This document shows positions 1-5,589 of a stretch of 5,589 nucleotides of DNA, piece by piece. Position numbers and translations under genes: made by a program. Positions within the stretch are counted from its first letter, which is position 1. Each line of letters starts with the position of its first letter. The notes below the pieces were generated by a model. It was not told the DNA's origin. It ran no database searches and worked only from the letters and a program-made list of their open reading frames with translations. Source of the DNA: an uncultured Planctomycetaceae bacterium (GTDB lineage Bacteria > Planctomycetota > Planctomycetia > Planctomycetales > Planctomycetaceae); contig CAIJTL010001236.1 in the NCBI GenBank assembly GCA_903823545.1, positions 1 to 5,589 of the forward strand, written 5' to 3'.

Positions 1-189
1 CAACTCTTTGGCGGCGCGGGGATCGACTCGCTCATTGGCGAAGATGGCGACGACACGATCAACGGCCAAGGTTCAGCCGATGTGATCGCCGGTGGACAAG
101 GAACGGACACGATCATCGACCCCGCGTCGGAGATCAACGAATCGTTCGCGTTCCCGGCATCAGTGCTCGCCGCGTTGGATACCCTTTAA
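1..189 (+). CDS. C-terminal end of an RTX (hemolysin-type) calcium-binding repeat protein, partial
   Basis: Frame 1 is open from the left edge to a TAA at 187-189 and gives 62 residues. The first ~40 contain glycine/aspartate nonapeptide-like repeats: GGAGIDSLIG, EDGDDTING, then GGQGTDTIID. This matches the GGxGxDxLx consensus that binds calcium in parallel beta-rolls. Such repeats usually sit near the C-terminus of large secreted or surface proteins. After the repeats comes a short hydrophobic tail, FPASVLAALDTL. The start, the rest of the repeat array and any catalytic or adhesion domain lie outside the window, so the role of the whole protein cannot be stated. One repeat unit (QGSADVIAGG) departs from consensus. 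The C-terminal RTX assignment is fairly safe; secretion is inferred from the family. Confidence 0.85.
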   Translation, partial: QLFGGAGIDSLIGEDGDDTINGQGSADVIAGGQGTDTIIDPASEINESFAFPASVLAALDTL

Positions 190-208
190 TACATCAATCT
201 CTCAAATG

Positions 209-239
209 CGTAGCCGTCACGCTGATCGTGACGGCTACG
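209..239. repeat. Perfect 13-bp intergenic palindrome (hairpin)
   Basis: The arm CGTAGCCGTCACG at 209-221 is exactly complementary to CGTGACGGCTACG at 227-239, with a 5-base loop CTGAT. It begins 19 bases after the stop of the RTX gene. It is followed by GAAAA-type sequence, not a T-run, so it is not a textbook Rho-independent terminator on the plus strand, and the minus strand has only a weak TTT. It could be a transcript-end stabiliser, a REP-like element or a terminator without a U-tract. The fold is certain; the role is inferred. Confidence 0.8.
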
Positions 240-294
240 AAAAACTTCACAGCGGGCACAGCGTTTTTGAGATGAATTCAGTAACCTCTGACGC

Positions 295-1167
295 ATGGAA
301 CCGACCTTTATTCAGATCACGATGTCCGACGGATATCGATTGAGCTGCCGTCATTGGCTGCCAGTCGGTTTGACACCTCGCGCGTTCATCGTCGCGCTGC
401 ACGGAGTTCAGAGTCACGGTGGCTGGTACGACCGCTCGAACCGCGCCCTGTGCGAAGCGGGATACGACGTCCTTTTTGTTGATCGTCGCGGCTCCGGCCG
501 TAACTTTTCTCGACGTGGCGATGCGCCCCATGCCGAGCGATTGATCAACGATGTTATTCAAGTGCTGACCTACGTCCGCCAACAGCGAGATCGTTTCGCG
601 CCCGGCACCCCAATCGTATTGCAGGCAGTGAGTTGGGGAGGCAAGCTCGCAGCAATCGTCGCAGCTCGGCGACCAGATTTGTTAGACGCTGTCGCGTTGT
701 TGTATCCGGGGATTTGTGCCCGAGTTCAACCGACACGTTGGCAGAATGCGAGATTATCGCTCGCACGGAAGCTCGACATTCGGCACCGTCGCATTGAAAT
801 TCCACTGAGCGATCCGGCGCTCTTTACCGGACAACCGCAGTGGCAGGAATTCATCCGCCGTGATCGGCTCGCGCTGCGTGAAGTGACTGTCGGCTTTTTG
901 CTGGCCCACCAAGACATCACACGTGAAGCCATCGAATCCGCACCTGGGATTCAACGACCGGTGTTGCTGATGCTCGCAGGCAAAGACGACATCATCGACA
1001 ACGCGGCGACAAAAGCCTGGCGACAACGTCTCAGCACGAGTGACGTCACGTTACATGAATACCCGGAAGCGCGTCACACACTGGAATTCGAACCGCAACC
1101 GGAACAGTTCATCGGCGACTTGCTGGCGTGGTTGGGGGGAGTCAGTTTGAGACCTCGGTCCGAATGA
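295..1167 (+). CDS. Alpha/beta hydrolase (serine aminopeptidase S33 / lysophospholipase-like)
   Basis: The 290-residue protein has the full layout of a single-domain alpha/beta hydrolase. A first beta strand (residues 5-21) is followed by the oxyanion-hole segment ALHGVQSHGGWY (34-45). Then come a second strand with the conserved DRRGSGRN (63-70), the nucleophile elbow AVSWGGK with Ser113, the acid Asp231 in LAGKDDIID, and His261 in EARHTLEF. The triad Ser113-Asp231-His261 is complete. Length and motif order fit the Hydrolase_4 family, which cleaves esters, monoacylglycerols or lysophospholipids; the true substrate cannot be read from sequence. There is no signal peptide or membrane segment, so it should be cytoplasmic. 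The elbow has Ala111 where the first glycine of GxSxG is usual. The start is fixed between an in-frame TGA at 289-291 and the ATG at 295; the later ATG at 322 would cut into the first strand. No Shine-Dalgarno is visible. Neighbours suggest a single-gene unit. Confidence 0.9.
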   Translation: MEPTFIQITMSDGYRLSCRHWLPVGLTPRAFIVALHGVQSHGGWYDRSNRALCEAGYDVLFVDRRGSGRNFSRRGDAPHAERLINDVIQVLTYVRQQRDRFAPGTPIVLQAVSWGGKLAAIVAARRPDLLDAVALLYPGICARVQPTRWQNARLSLARKLDIRHRRIEIPLSDPALFTGQPQWQEFIRRDRLALREVTVGFLLAHQDITREAIESAPGIQRPVLLMLAGKDDIIDNAATKAWRQRLSTSDVTLHEYPEARHTLEFEPQPEQFIGDLLAWLGGVSLRPRSE

Positions 1168-1226
1168 CGATGGTTCGTAATCACCTGCCAGTGCAGTTGC
1201 TGTCGATCGAAGAGGCGGCAAAAGGT

Positions 1227-1293
1227 GACAGCGAATTAAGTCTAGGCAGCGAATGAAGACGGCCCATTCGCTGCCTAGACTTAATTCGCTGTC
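1227..1293. repeat. Perfect 29-bp inverted repeat with 9-base loop
   Basis: The left arm at 1227-1255 (starting GACAGCGAATTAAG, ending GCAGCGAATG) is exactly complementary over 29 bases to 1265-1293. The loop AAGACGGCC lies at 1256-1264. A T-G wobble could extend the stem by one pair at 1226/1294. Each arm carries the octamer CAGCGAAT twice, 18 bases apart (1229 and 1247), with matching ATTCGCTG copies in the right arm. The element starts 60 bases after the hydrolase stop. No T-run follows it, so it is not a canonical intrinsic terminator. It could be a small non-autonomous mobile or REP-like element, a transcript-end structure or a binding site. No clear target-site duplication borders the arms. 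Confidence 0.9.
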
Positions 1294-1397
1294 GATGCTT
1301 TGAACCCTTCCGACAAATCACTCAGCCGTTGAAATTCCCAACTGACCGGTTGATTCTTTCGCCAAGCGAATCGCCTGCGCGGTCTCTGTTAGCTGGC

Positions 1398-1403
1398 TAT
1401 ACT
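1398..1403 (+). promoter_or_regulatory. Possible -10 element for the YdjY-domain gene
   Basis: The hexamer TATACT within TGGCTATACTC matches the sigma-70 -10 consensus at five of six positions. No good -35 hexamer is found at 16-18 bases upstream. If used, transcription would begin near 1410, leaving a leader of about 170 bases that contains the palindrome at 1513-1576. This is a weak call from one hexamer. Confidence 0.25.
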
Positions 1404-1512
1404 CGCCACAGTTTTCTCGGTCACTTTTCGGAGCATTCCTCGATCATGCCAATACCACACTTGTTCGCGAACGCGTTCTCCCTTCGGGCCAGCCACAGCA
1501 ACAAATCATGCA

Positions 1513-1576
1513 AGCCGAGTGGCGTTAGCCTCCGGATCCCGATGGCGAAGGGTCCGGGGACTAACGCCGCGCGGCT
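1513..1576. repeat. Imperfect palindrome with GGCGTTAG/CTAACGCC core, just upstream of a start codon
   Basis: The arm at 1513-1539 (starting AGCCGAGTGGCGTTAGCC) pairs with 1550-1576 (ending CTAACGCCGCGCGGCT). Of 27 positions, 22 are Watson-Crick, 3 are G-U wobbles and 2 are mismatches, around a 10-base loop CGATGGCGAA. The GGCGTTAG core resembles intergenic palindromes I associate with planctomycete genomes; that link is from memory and was not searched. The element ends 7 bases before the chosen ATG of the YdjY gene. Its loop contains another in-frame ATG at 1542. It may be a dispersed repeat that by chance lacks stops in this frame, or a structure that affects translation. Confidence 0.8.
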
Positions 1577-1583
1577 CACCTGC

Positions 1584-2540
1584 ATGTTCTGCATTGAGAG
1601 CACTCTTCGTTTGGCGTTCGTTGTCGTGATTGGCTTCAGTCTGATCGGCGATGTCCTGACCCATGCGGCTGATGAGAAAAAGCCGACTGAGAAACCGACA
1701 AAGCCTGCCGAGGCCAGCAAGTCCAAGGAGCCTGTTCCTCTCAACGCTCAAGGAACCGTGCTCTTGGACGTCTCCGGCAAACGGCTTTTGCTCAAATCAA
1801 AAGTCTGCTTGCGTGAGGGGGTGCTTGAAATGTTCGCCTGCCGCAAGCAATCGAAGGAACATGAATCGATTGTGTCGATCGATTCGGAAGCGTATGTCAT
1901 TCACACCGGGTTGTTAGCCTTGGGCGCGAAGGCCGGTTCGCCGGTTCGATTTCAACCCGAATATGAACCGCCAAAAGGGACTCGCATTCGGATTTTTTGC
2001 CAATGGACCGACAAGCAAGGGAAGCCGCATCGTGAACCTGCCGAAAACTGGGTTCGCAATTCATCACGGCGGTTCTTCGTCGAAATCTTTGAGTCGAAAC
2101 CCGAAGGACTGAATCTGCTAGAGGGAAGCGACTTGAAGTGGGATGACAAAAACAAAGAACTTTATTGGTTCGGCGAAATGAGCGAAAAACAGCGCGACAC
2201 ATTTTTGGAGTTGTCCAAAAACGAGCAGTATCGCAAAGCGATTAAAAAGTTCTTCCAGGCCACTCAGCCGAAGCCACTCGACGCACCTTGGGTCTTCACC
2301 GGGAGCGGTTTCTATGTCGATGAAGCAACCGGCAAGAAGTCATACCTCGCTGAGGGAGGCGAGCTGATCTGCGTCGCAAACTTCCCATCCGCCATGCTCG
2401 ACCTCGCCACAAAGAGTACCGCGGAAGGCGAAGCGAACCTGATGTGGGAAACCTGGACAGAACACATTCCGCCGGTTGGCACCGACGTTCTCATTGAACT
2501 CGTTCCGGAGCTCGAAGCGAAAGAGCCGACGAAGAAGTGA
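1584..2540 (+). CDS. Secreted YdjY-domain-containing protein
   Basis: From the ATG at 1584 this is a 318-residue protein. Residues 1-29 form a signal peptide: a short N-terminus with Arg9, a hydrophobic core LAFVVVIGFSLIG, and a likely cleavage after THA or HAA near residue 28-29. A Lys/Glu/Pro-rich linker (30-50) follows. The globular part begins at VPLNAQGTVLLDVSGKRLLL (51-70) and includes CRKQSKEHESIVSID (86-100), AYVIHTGLLALGAKAGSPV (103-121), and near the C-terminus GSGFYVDEATGKK and AEGGELICVANFPSAMLDLA. These blocks are what I recognise as the YdjY-domain family; its biochemical role is unknown. It should act outside the cytoplasmic membrane. The frame is open back to an ATG at 1329, but that adds 85 residues without domain character running through a palindromic repeat, and would bury the signal peptide, so 1584 is preferred. 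The next in-frame ATG upstream, at 1542, sits in the palindrome loop. No Shine-Dalgarno is visible. Confidence 0.8.
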   Translation: MFCIESTLRLAFVVVIGFSLIGDVLTHAADEKKPTEKPTKPAEASKSKEPVPLNAQGTVLLDVSGKRLLLKSKVCLREGVLEMFACRKQSKEHESIVSIDSEAYVIHTGLLALGAKAGSPVRFQPEYEPPKGTRIRIFCQWTDKQGKPHREPAENWVRNSSRRFFVEIFESKPEGLNLLEGSDLKWDDKNKELYWFGEMSEKQRDTFLELSKNEQYRKAIKKFFQATQPKPLDAPWVFTGSGFYVDEATGKKSYLAEGGELICVANFPSAMLDLATKSTAEGEANLMWETWTEHIPPVGTDVLIELVPELEAKEPTKK

Positions 2541-2570
2541 GCGATTCAAACATCAGTTCGATACCTCCCC

Positions 2571-3050
2571 GTGACAATCGACACCAAGAGTTTGGTTGAA
2601 TCAATGGAATCTCTACCCGTGGAGTCGATCTTGAATTCTCGCCTGATGCAAATTGGGCACTCGCCGATGTCAAACCCTGTCTTCATCCTTGAAGGAATTG
2701 GCCCCGCCGCATTTCGCTCTCACTTCCTCCGCCTTGAATCCGGGATCGTCTTAGATCTTTTCATTGCGGAATTAACTCTCGCATCGCTTTCCGACATGGT
2801 CTGCAACGGCACAACGGACGGAATACCCGTTGATGAGCTTATTGGTCGGACCGTGACCCATGTTTGGAGGGACAACACCTATTCGTGCATCATAATTCTC
2901 GATGGCGGCATTTATCTGAAAGATGCCAACGACGGTGTTTACGGTAATCCCCTTCGCGCTGGCTGGCTCGATCAGGACTACAATGACTCAGAACGCGCCG
3001 AGTTCACGGACTTCTGGACCGAGAAACCAATTGAAATCGGCAAAACTTAA
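2571..3050 (+). CDS. Hypothetical acidic protein of 159 residues
   Basis: I do not recognise this protein. The frame opens with GTG at 2571, 30 bases after the YdjY stop and in the same frame, so the two may be co-transcribed. An ATG at 2604 (giving MESLPVESIL) is an alternative start; neither has a clear Shine-Dalgarno. The protein is acidic, with no signal peptide or membrane segment, so it is probably cytoplasmic. It appears to be one small alpha/beta domain. The most structured part is residues ~85-135: a strand ending in GRTVTHVWRDN, a hydrophobic strand SCIIILDGGIYLK, then a segment with NPLRAGWLDQDY. The C-terminus FTDFWTEKP is aromatic-rich. Codon use looks like its neighbours. It may be a lineage-specific protein; a small binding or immunity-type protein is possible but unsupported. 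Confidence 0.65.
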   Translation: MTIDTKSLVESMESLPVESILNSRLMQIGHSPMSNPVFILEGIGPAAFRSHFLRLESGIVLDLFIAELTLASLSDMVCNGTTDGIPVDELIGRTVTHVWRDNTYSCIIILDGGIYLKDANDGVYGNPLRAGWLDQDYNDSERAEFTDFWTEKPIEIGKT

Positions 3051-3195
3051 TTTGGCATCGAATCTAAATTCACTACTAATTGTGAAATCAATCCCATTCG
3101 CGACATTCCAATGAATGCTGGAGAATAGCAACCAATGCCGCCGTCGTTTCTTCTATCACCTCAGTGATTGAGCTTCATTAACGAAGAATGCACGC

Positions 3196-4989
3196 TCATC
3201 TCCGCAATTCATGTCGTCGATCAGCCAATGGTGGCGGTGATGAAGGCGTCAGTTCGCCATTGCGCGGGATGAACTTGTACGAATCGACGTATTCCATCGC
3301 GACAAGACGAGTGTCGTTTTTGGCGAAACGCGGAAACGGCAGGCTTTCGTGAGCAACAAGCTCGTAGTGCGTTTTCATATCTGCGAGCCATCGATCAAGC
3401 GATTGTTGATCGAGATCAAACCGAGCGTCGCGATACATCACACAACGGAGCGGATGATCTTTGGCCACTCGCGATAGATCGGCCGGTCGCAAATGCGCTC
3501 GACTGACTTCGATCGCTCGGTTGCAACGGAATTGAGCGGACCAACTGAGCTCGCGATGTTGCTCTGGAACAAAATCGAGTCCCAGGTCGCTTTTCAAACA
3601 AAGCACCTCTTCGGCACTTTGAATTCCAAACCAAAATGCTTGAGCAAAGGAACGAGCTCGATAATCGGAACGGGTCTTGTACGGGATCGCTGCGTCACGA
3701 CAGATCACGCCCACTCCGATCGCCGCGAGAATCGCACAATCCAAGGCAAAGGCACGTTGGATTGAATGACCTCGACGAGCCCACCACTCCATACACTGCA
3801 CGACTCCGACGGCAATGATGCAGCAAATCATCGGAGCCAAATACTGTGAGAACTTCACATGACCGCCATAAGGGTAACGCTGCAAAGCTGCTGCCAGGAA
3901 ATGCAAACTCTGCGGCCCGAAGAGCAAGCCGAGCAAAACGAACTGCCGCTTCTGTGTCATTCGCCACAAGCCCGCGAAGCAGAACAGTAGCGTGACCGAA
4001 CTTGCCCAATTGGGGCCACCAAGCGGGTACGCCAAGAAATCACTCGCGTGAGTCCAAAGCATCCAAAATGGCAACTTCCAGGGCTCGCGAACGGGGGGGA
4101 AATGTAACCGCCAAAAATCCCCCATGAATTCACCCTCGGCCCCGCTTTGGGTCCGGCCAGCAAACCAGAACCAGAACACGAAGCTCGCCACGAGCGTCAG
4201 GTTCCACGCAATCCACGCGAGCCAGTTTTTTCGAGTTCCTCTTTCACGCCAGAGCGTCCAACCGACGACAAGACTGAGACCTCCGCCAGCAAACACCGCT
4301 GGATACGACACTCCAACGGCCAAGGGCATCAACATTGTCAGCCACCACAACCTACGAACGTCACGTTGTTGCAACCAATAAACCGTCAAACTGAGCATCA
4401 CCAACGATACGAACATGTCTGAACCATACGGCTTCGCTTCCGCCGCATAACGAATGGCCGGATATGAAACCGCGAAGATCGCAACCGCAAAGATCAATGC
4501 CGGCCCAGACAGCAGCCGTTCGGCCACTCGACGAAAAAGAAAAACGCTGGCAATCGAACAAACAAATGCGAACAAACGAAGCGAGTACTCGGAATAGCCG
4601 AGCAATTGGACTGCGGCTCGTTCAATCCACAAAAATAAAACCGGTGCCACTTGGTGATAATCGAGCGGACGCAACAATTCGGCATAACTGCGGTCAATAA
4701 AATTGACGCACAAGAAGCTCTCGTCGTCCCAAAGCGGAAAACACAGGTAGAAACGGACCGCTCTCGCCACGACGCCCAACATCACAAAAAGCGTGAGCAG
4801 CTTCGGCACGCTGATGTGACTCGGAATCGCGCTAACCGCAGATTGTCCATGATCTCCACCAAGGCAAGTCGATGTCGCCTCCGACGAAGTCTCTTCGTCA
4901 GTCGTGATCGCTGACGCCGCACTGCTTGGCGAGGCACCATTCAGCGGCGAGTTTGTGTTCGCAATCCATGCGGAGATCCAATCTCTCAT
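3196..4989 (-). CDS. GT39/PMT-like membrane glycosyltransferase (GT-C fold)
   Basis: The 597-residue protein has about ten hydrophobic membrane segments between residues ~62 and 445, after a Ser/Thr/Ala-rich N-terminal tail of ~60 residues. Just after the first segment is FPLWDDESF (84-92). Its Asp-Glu pair (D89-E90) is where GT-C enzymes of the PMT/ArnT type place the catalytic or metal-binding acid in the first outer loop. Next come DYHQVAPVLFLWIERA (110-125), with the usual H-x-x-x-P pattern, and YAAEAKPYG (181-189), matching the family's E-x-K/R-P-Y motif. The C-terminal ~150 residues are soluble. Such enzymes move a sugar from a polyprenyl-phosphate donor to protein, lipid or glycan on the outer face of the membrane; donor and acceptor are unknown here. 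The ATG at 4989 has a good Shine-Dalgarno. The gene is convergent with the 2571-3050 gene and divergent from the FHA gene. No neighbouring glycan genes are seen. Confidence 0.85.
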   Translation of the reverse strand: MRDWISAWIANTNSPLNGASPSSAASAITTDEETSSEATSTCLGGDHGQSAVSAIPSHISVPKLLTLFVMLGVVARAVRFYLCFPLWDDESFLCVNFIDRSYAELLRPLDYHQVAPVLFLWIERAAVQLLGYSEYSLRLFAFVCSIASVFLFRRVAERLLSGPALIFAVAIFAVSYPAIRYAAEAKPYGSDMFVSLVMLSLTVYWLQQRDVRRLWWLTMLMPLAVGVSYPAVFAGGGLSLVVGWTLWRERGTRKNWLAWIAWNLTLVASFVFWFWFAGRTQSGAEGEFMGDFWRLHFPPVREPWKLPFWMLWTHASDFLAYPLGGPNWASSVTLLFCFAGLWRMTQKRQFVLLGLLFGPQSLHFLAAALQRYPYGGHVKFSQYLAPMICCIIAVGVVQCMEWWARRGHSIQRAFALDCAILAAIGVGVICRDAAIPYKTRSDYRARSFAQAFWFGIQSAEEVLCLKSDLGLDFVPEQHRELSWSAQFRCNRAIEVSRAHLRPADLSRVAKDHPLRCVMYRDARFDLDQQSLDRWLADMKTHYELVAHESLPFPRFAKNDTRLVAMEYVDSYKFIPRNGELTPSSPPPLADRRHELRR

Positions 4990-4996
4990 CGGCGAG

Positions 4997-5002
4997 TCCT
5001 TT
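4997..5002 (-). promoter_or_regulatory. Shine-Dalgarno AAAGGA for the glycosyltransferase
   Basis: Read on the minus strand, AAAGGA lies 7 bases before the ATG at 4989. This supports that start over the internal Met70, which would remove part of the first membrane segment. Confidence 0.7.
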
Positions 5003-5092
5003 CAACCGTGGCTTGTAGTGCAAACCGGCCCGATGCAACAACATTTTTCGCTTTCGCTGGCTGATGACTTTTTACAACACGCCAACCGGACC

Positions 5093-5098
5093 ATTACA
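5093..5098 (-). promoter_or_regulatory. Possible extended -10 for the glycosyltransferase
   Basis: On the minus strand the sequence reads TGCTGTAAT. This is a TGn extension directly before TGTAAT, which matches TATAAT at five of six positions. No -35 box is evident. It would give a leader of roughly 95 bases. Weak, single-motif call. Confidence 0.2.
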
Positions 5099-5126
5099 GC
5101 ACCTATTCGTGCCCCAGCGCTCTCGG

Positions 5127-5147
5127 AAGTTGGCCATAGGCCAGCTT
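5127..5147. repeat. 9-bp palindrome in the divergent promoter region
   Basis: AAGTTGGCC at 5127-5135 pairs with GGCCAGCTT at 5139-5147 around the loop ATA, with eight Watson-Crick pairs and one T-G wobble. It lies within the 228 bases between the divergent glycosyltransferase and FHA genes, about 70 bases before the FHA start. It could be an operator for either gene or a member of a dispersed palindrome family. The pairing is plain; the role is not. Confidence 0.55.
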
Positions 5148-5205
5148 GATGATCTCAGGGAAAGTCGACTATCGTGGGGTTCTGTGAAAATGCGAATCGC
5201 CGCGT

Positions 5206-5210
5206 GGGGA
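5206..5210 (+). promoter_or_regulatory. Shine-Dalgarno GGGGA for the FHA gene
   Basis: GGGGA ends 7 bases before the ATG at 5218 but only 1 base before the in-frame ATG at 5212. It therefore favours 5218 (MLELVVTGPEP) as the start. Confidence 0.5.
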
Positions 5211-5217
5211 AATGTGG

Positions 5218-5589
5218 ATGTTGGAACTTGTCGTCACTGGACCGGAGCCGATGCAACGCTGGAGGCGTCCGATCCCTCCAGGGGAACCGGTTCGTTTGGG
5301 CCGCGCACCGCGAAGCGGCTGGGCAATGCCCTGGGACGCGCTCTGTTCCCGGGAACATGCTGAACTGCATGTTGAAGGGAAGTTACTCCACGTCAAACGA
5401 CTGGAATCCGCTCGCAATCCGATCTACCTCAACGACATTGATACCGTTGAATTCGACGTCGCTTCTGGAGAGCACTTCCGCATCGGGCGTACGGCTTTTC
5501 AATTTCTTGCCGCCGATATTGAAGATGACGACAGCCCTATCCCCGCCGAAGAGCGTTCCTACAACCACGAAGAATTGAAACGTGTCTCG
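5218..5589 (+). CDS. FHA-domain protein, N-terminal part, running off the window
   Basis: The frame is open from ATG 5218 through the right edge (124 residues, no stop). An in-frame TGA at 5185-5187 limits any upstream extension. Residues ~2-97 form a forkhead-associated domain, which binds phosphothreonine peptides. Visible marks are PVRLGRAP (24-31, with Gly28-Arg29), the signature SREHAEL (44-50, with Ser44, Arg45 and His47), a basic strand LLHVKRLESARNP (56-68) with Asn67, and the closing strands GEHFRIGRTAFQFL (84-97). An acidic linker then leads to EELKRVS at the edge. In planctomycetes this kind of N-terminal FHA domain, with a SARNP-like segment, often precedes GAF and adenylate/guanylate cyclase or kinase modules. 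A cyclase fusion is my best guess, but the C-terminal part is not in the window. The protein is probably cytoplasmic and in signalling. The gene is divergent from the glycosyltransferase, sharing a 228-base upstream region. Confidence 0.85.
   Translation, partial: MLELVVTGPEPMQRWRRPIPPGEPVRLGRAPRSGWAMPWDALCSREHAELHVEGKLLHVKRLESARNPIYLNDIDTVEFDVASGEHFRIGRTAFQFLAADIEDDDSPIPAEERSYNHEELKRVS

Larger units (their letters stand above)
1168..1583. other. Intergenic region with two palindromes and a possible promoter
   Basis: This stretch of 416 bases separates the hydrolase from the YdjY-domain gene. It holds the perfect inverted repeat at 1227-1293, a possible -10 box at 1398-1403, and an imperfect palindrome at 1513-1576. 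The YdjY frame stays open back to about 1329. However, the residues encoded there look non-coding (rich in Ser, His and Arg, with no domain), and the palindrome runs through them, so I treat 1329-1583 as non-coding leader. I see no RNA gene here. Confidence 0.65.

Noticed and set aside
247..582. Minus-strand 111-residue frame over the hydrolase start
   Set aside because: It is antisense to a well-supported alpha/beta hydrolase and has no recognisable domain.
1227..1293. Integron attC site
   Set aside because: The arms are perfectly complementary over 29 bases, with no unpaired extrahelical bases and no GTTRRRY/RYYYAAC core sites. No cassette-like genes or integrase are nearby.
1227..1293. 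CRISPR repeat
   Set aside because: There are only two inverted arms, no regularly spaced direct repeats with unique spacers, and no cas genes.
3051..3195. Terminator between the convergent genes
   Set aside because: Only weak stems (4-5 bp, for example around ATCAC/GTGAT near 3156) are visible, with no T-run, so this is not supportable.
4494..4697. Short antisense and overlapping frames inside the glycosyltransferase region
   Set aside because: All are shadows of the 597-residue membrane protein, whose motifs and membrane pattern are coherent throughout.
5174..5578. A 134-residue plus-strand frame overlapping the FHA gene
   Set aside because: It lacks domain motifs. The overlapping frame 1 contains a clear FHA domain with GR, SRxH and N residues in the right order.

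Overview
The window looks like ordinary chromosome from a planctomycete, probably of the Rhodopirellula/Pirellulaceae type. This is inferred from three things: the YdjY-domain secreted protein at 1584-2540, whose sequence resembles a family I know mainly from planctomycetes; an FHA-domain N-terminus at the right edge of a kind common in that phylum; and GC-rich palindromic repeats between genes, one with a GGCGTTAG...CTAACGCC core. The sequence is moderately GC-rich, and most starts lack a clear Shine-Dalgarno. No database search was possible, so the taxonomy is a recognition call.

Layout from left to right: (1) 1-189 is the C-terminal end of a plus-strand protein with RTX-type calcium-binding repeats. 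(2) A perfect 13-bp hairpin lies at 209-239. (3) 295-1167 encodes an alpha/beta hydrolase of the serine aminopeptidase/lysophospholipase type. (4) 1168-1583 is a non-coding stretch with a perfect 29-bp inverted repeat and, just before the next gene, a second, imperfect palindrome. (5) 1584-2540 encodes a secreted YdjY-domain protein. (6) 2571-3050 encodes an unrecognised acidic protein of 159 residues, 30 bases downstream. (7) 3196-4989 on the minus strand encodes a GT39/PMT-like membrane glycosyltransferase. (8) 5218 to the right edge is the start of an FHA-domain protein, transcribed divergently from the glycosyltransferase and open at the window end.

I see no shared pathway linking these genes. 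The hydrolase, YdjY and glycosyltransferase genes look like independent transcription units. Only the YdjY gene and the small gene after it are close enough to be co-transcribed. I found no convincing new multi-gene system. The most notable material is the set of four dissimilar palindromes between genes, above all the 67-bp perfect inverted repeat at 1227-1293 and the palindrome that ends 7 bases before the YdjY start codon.
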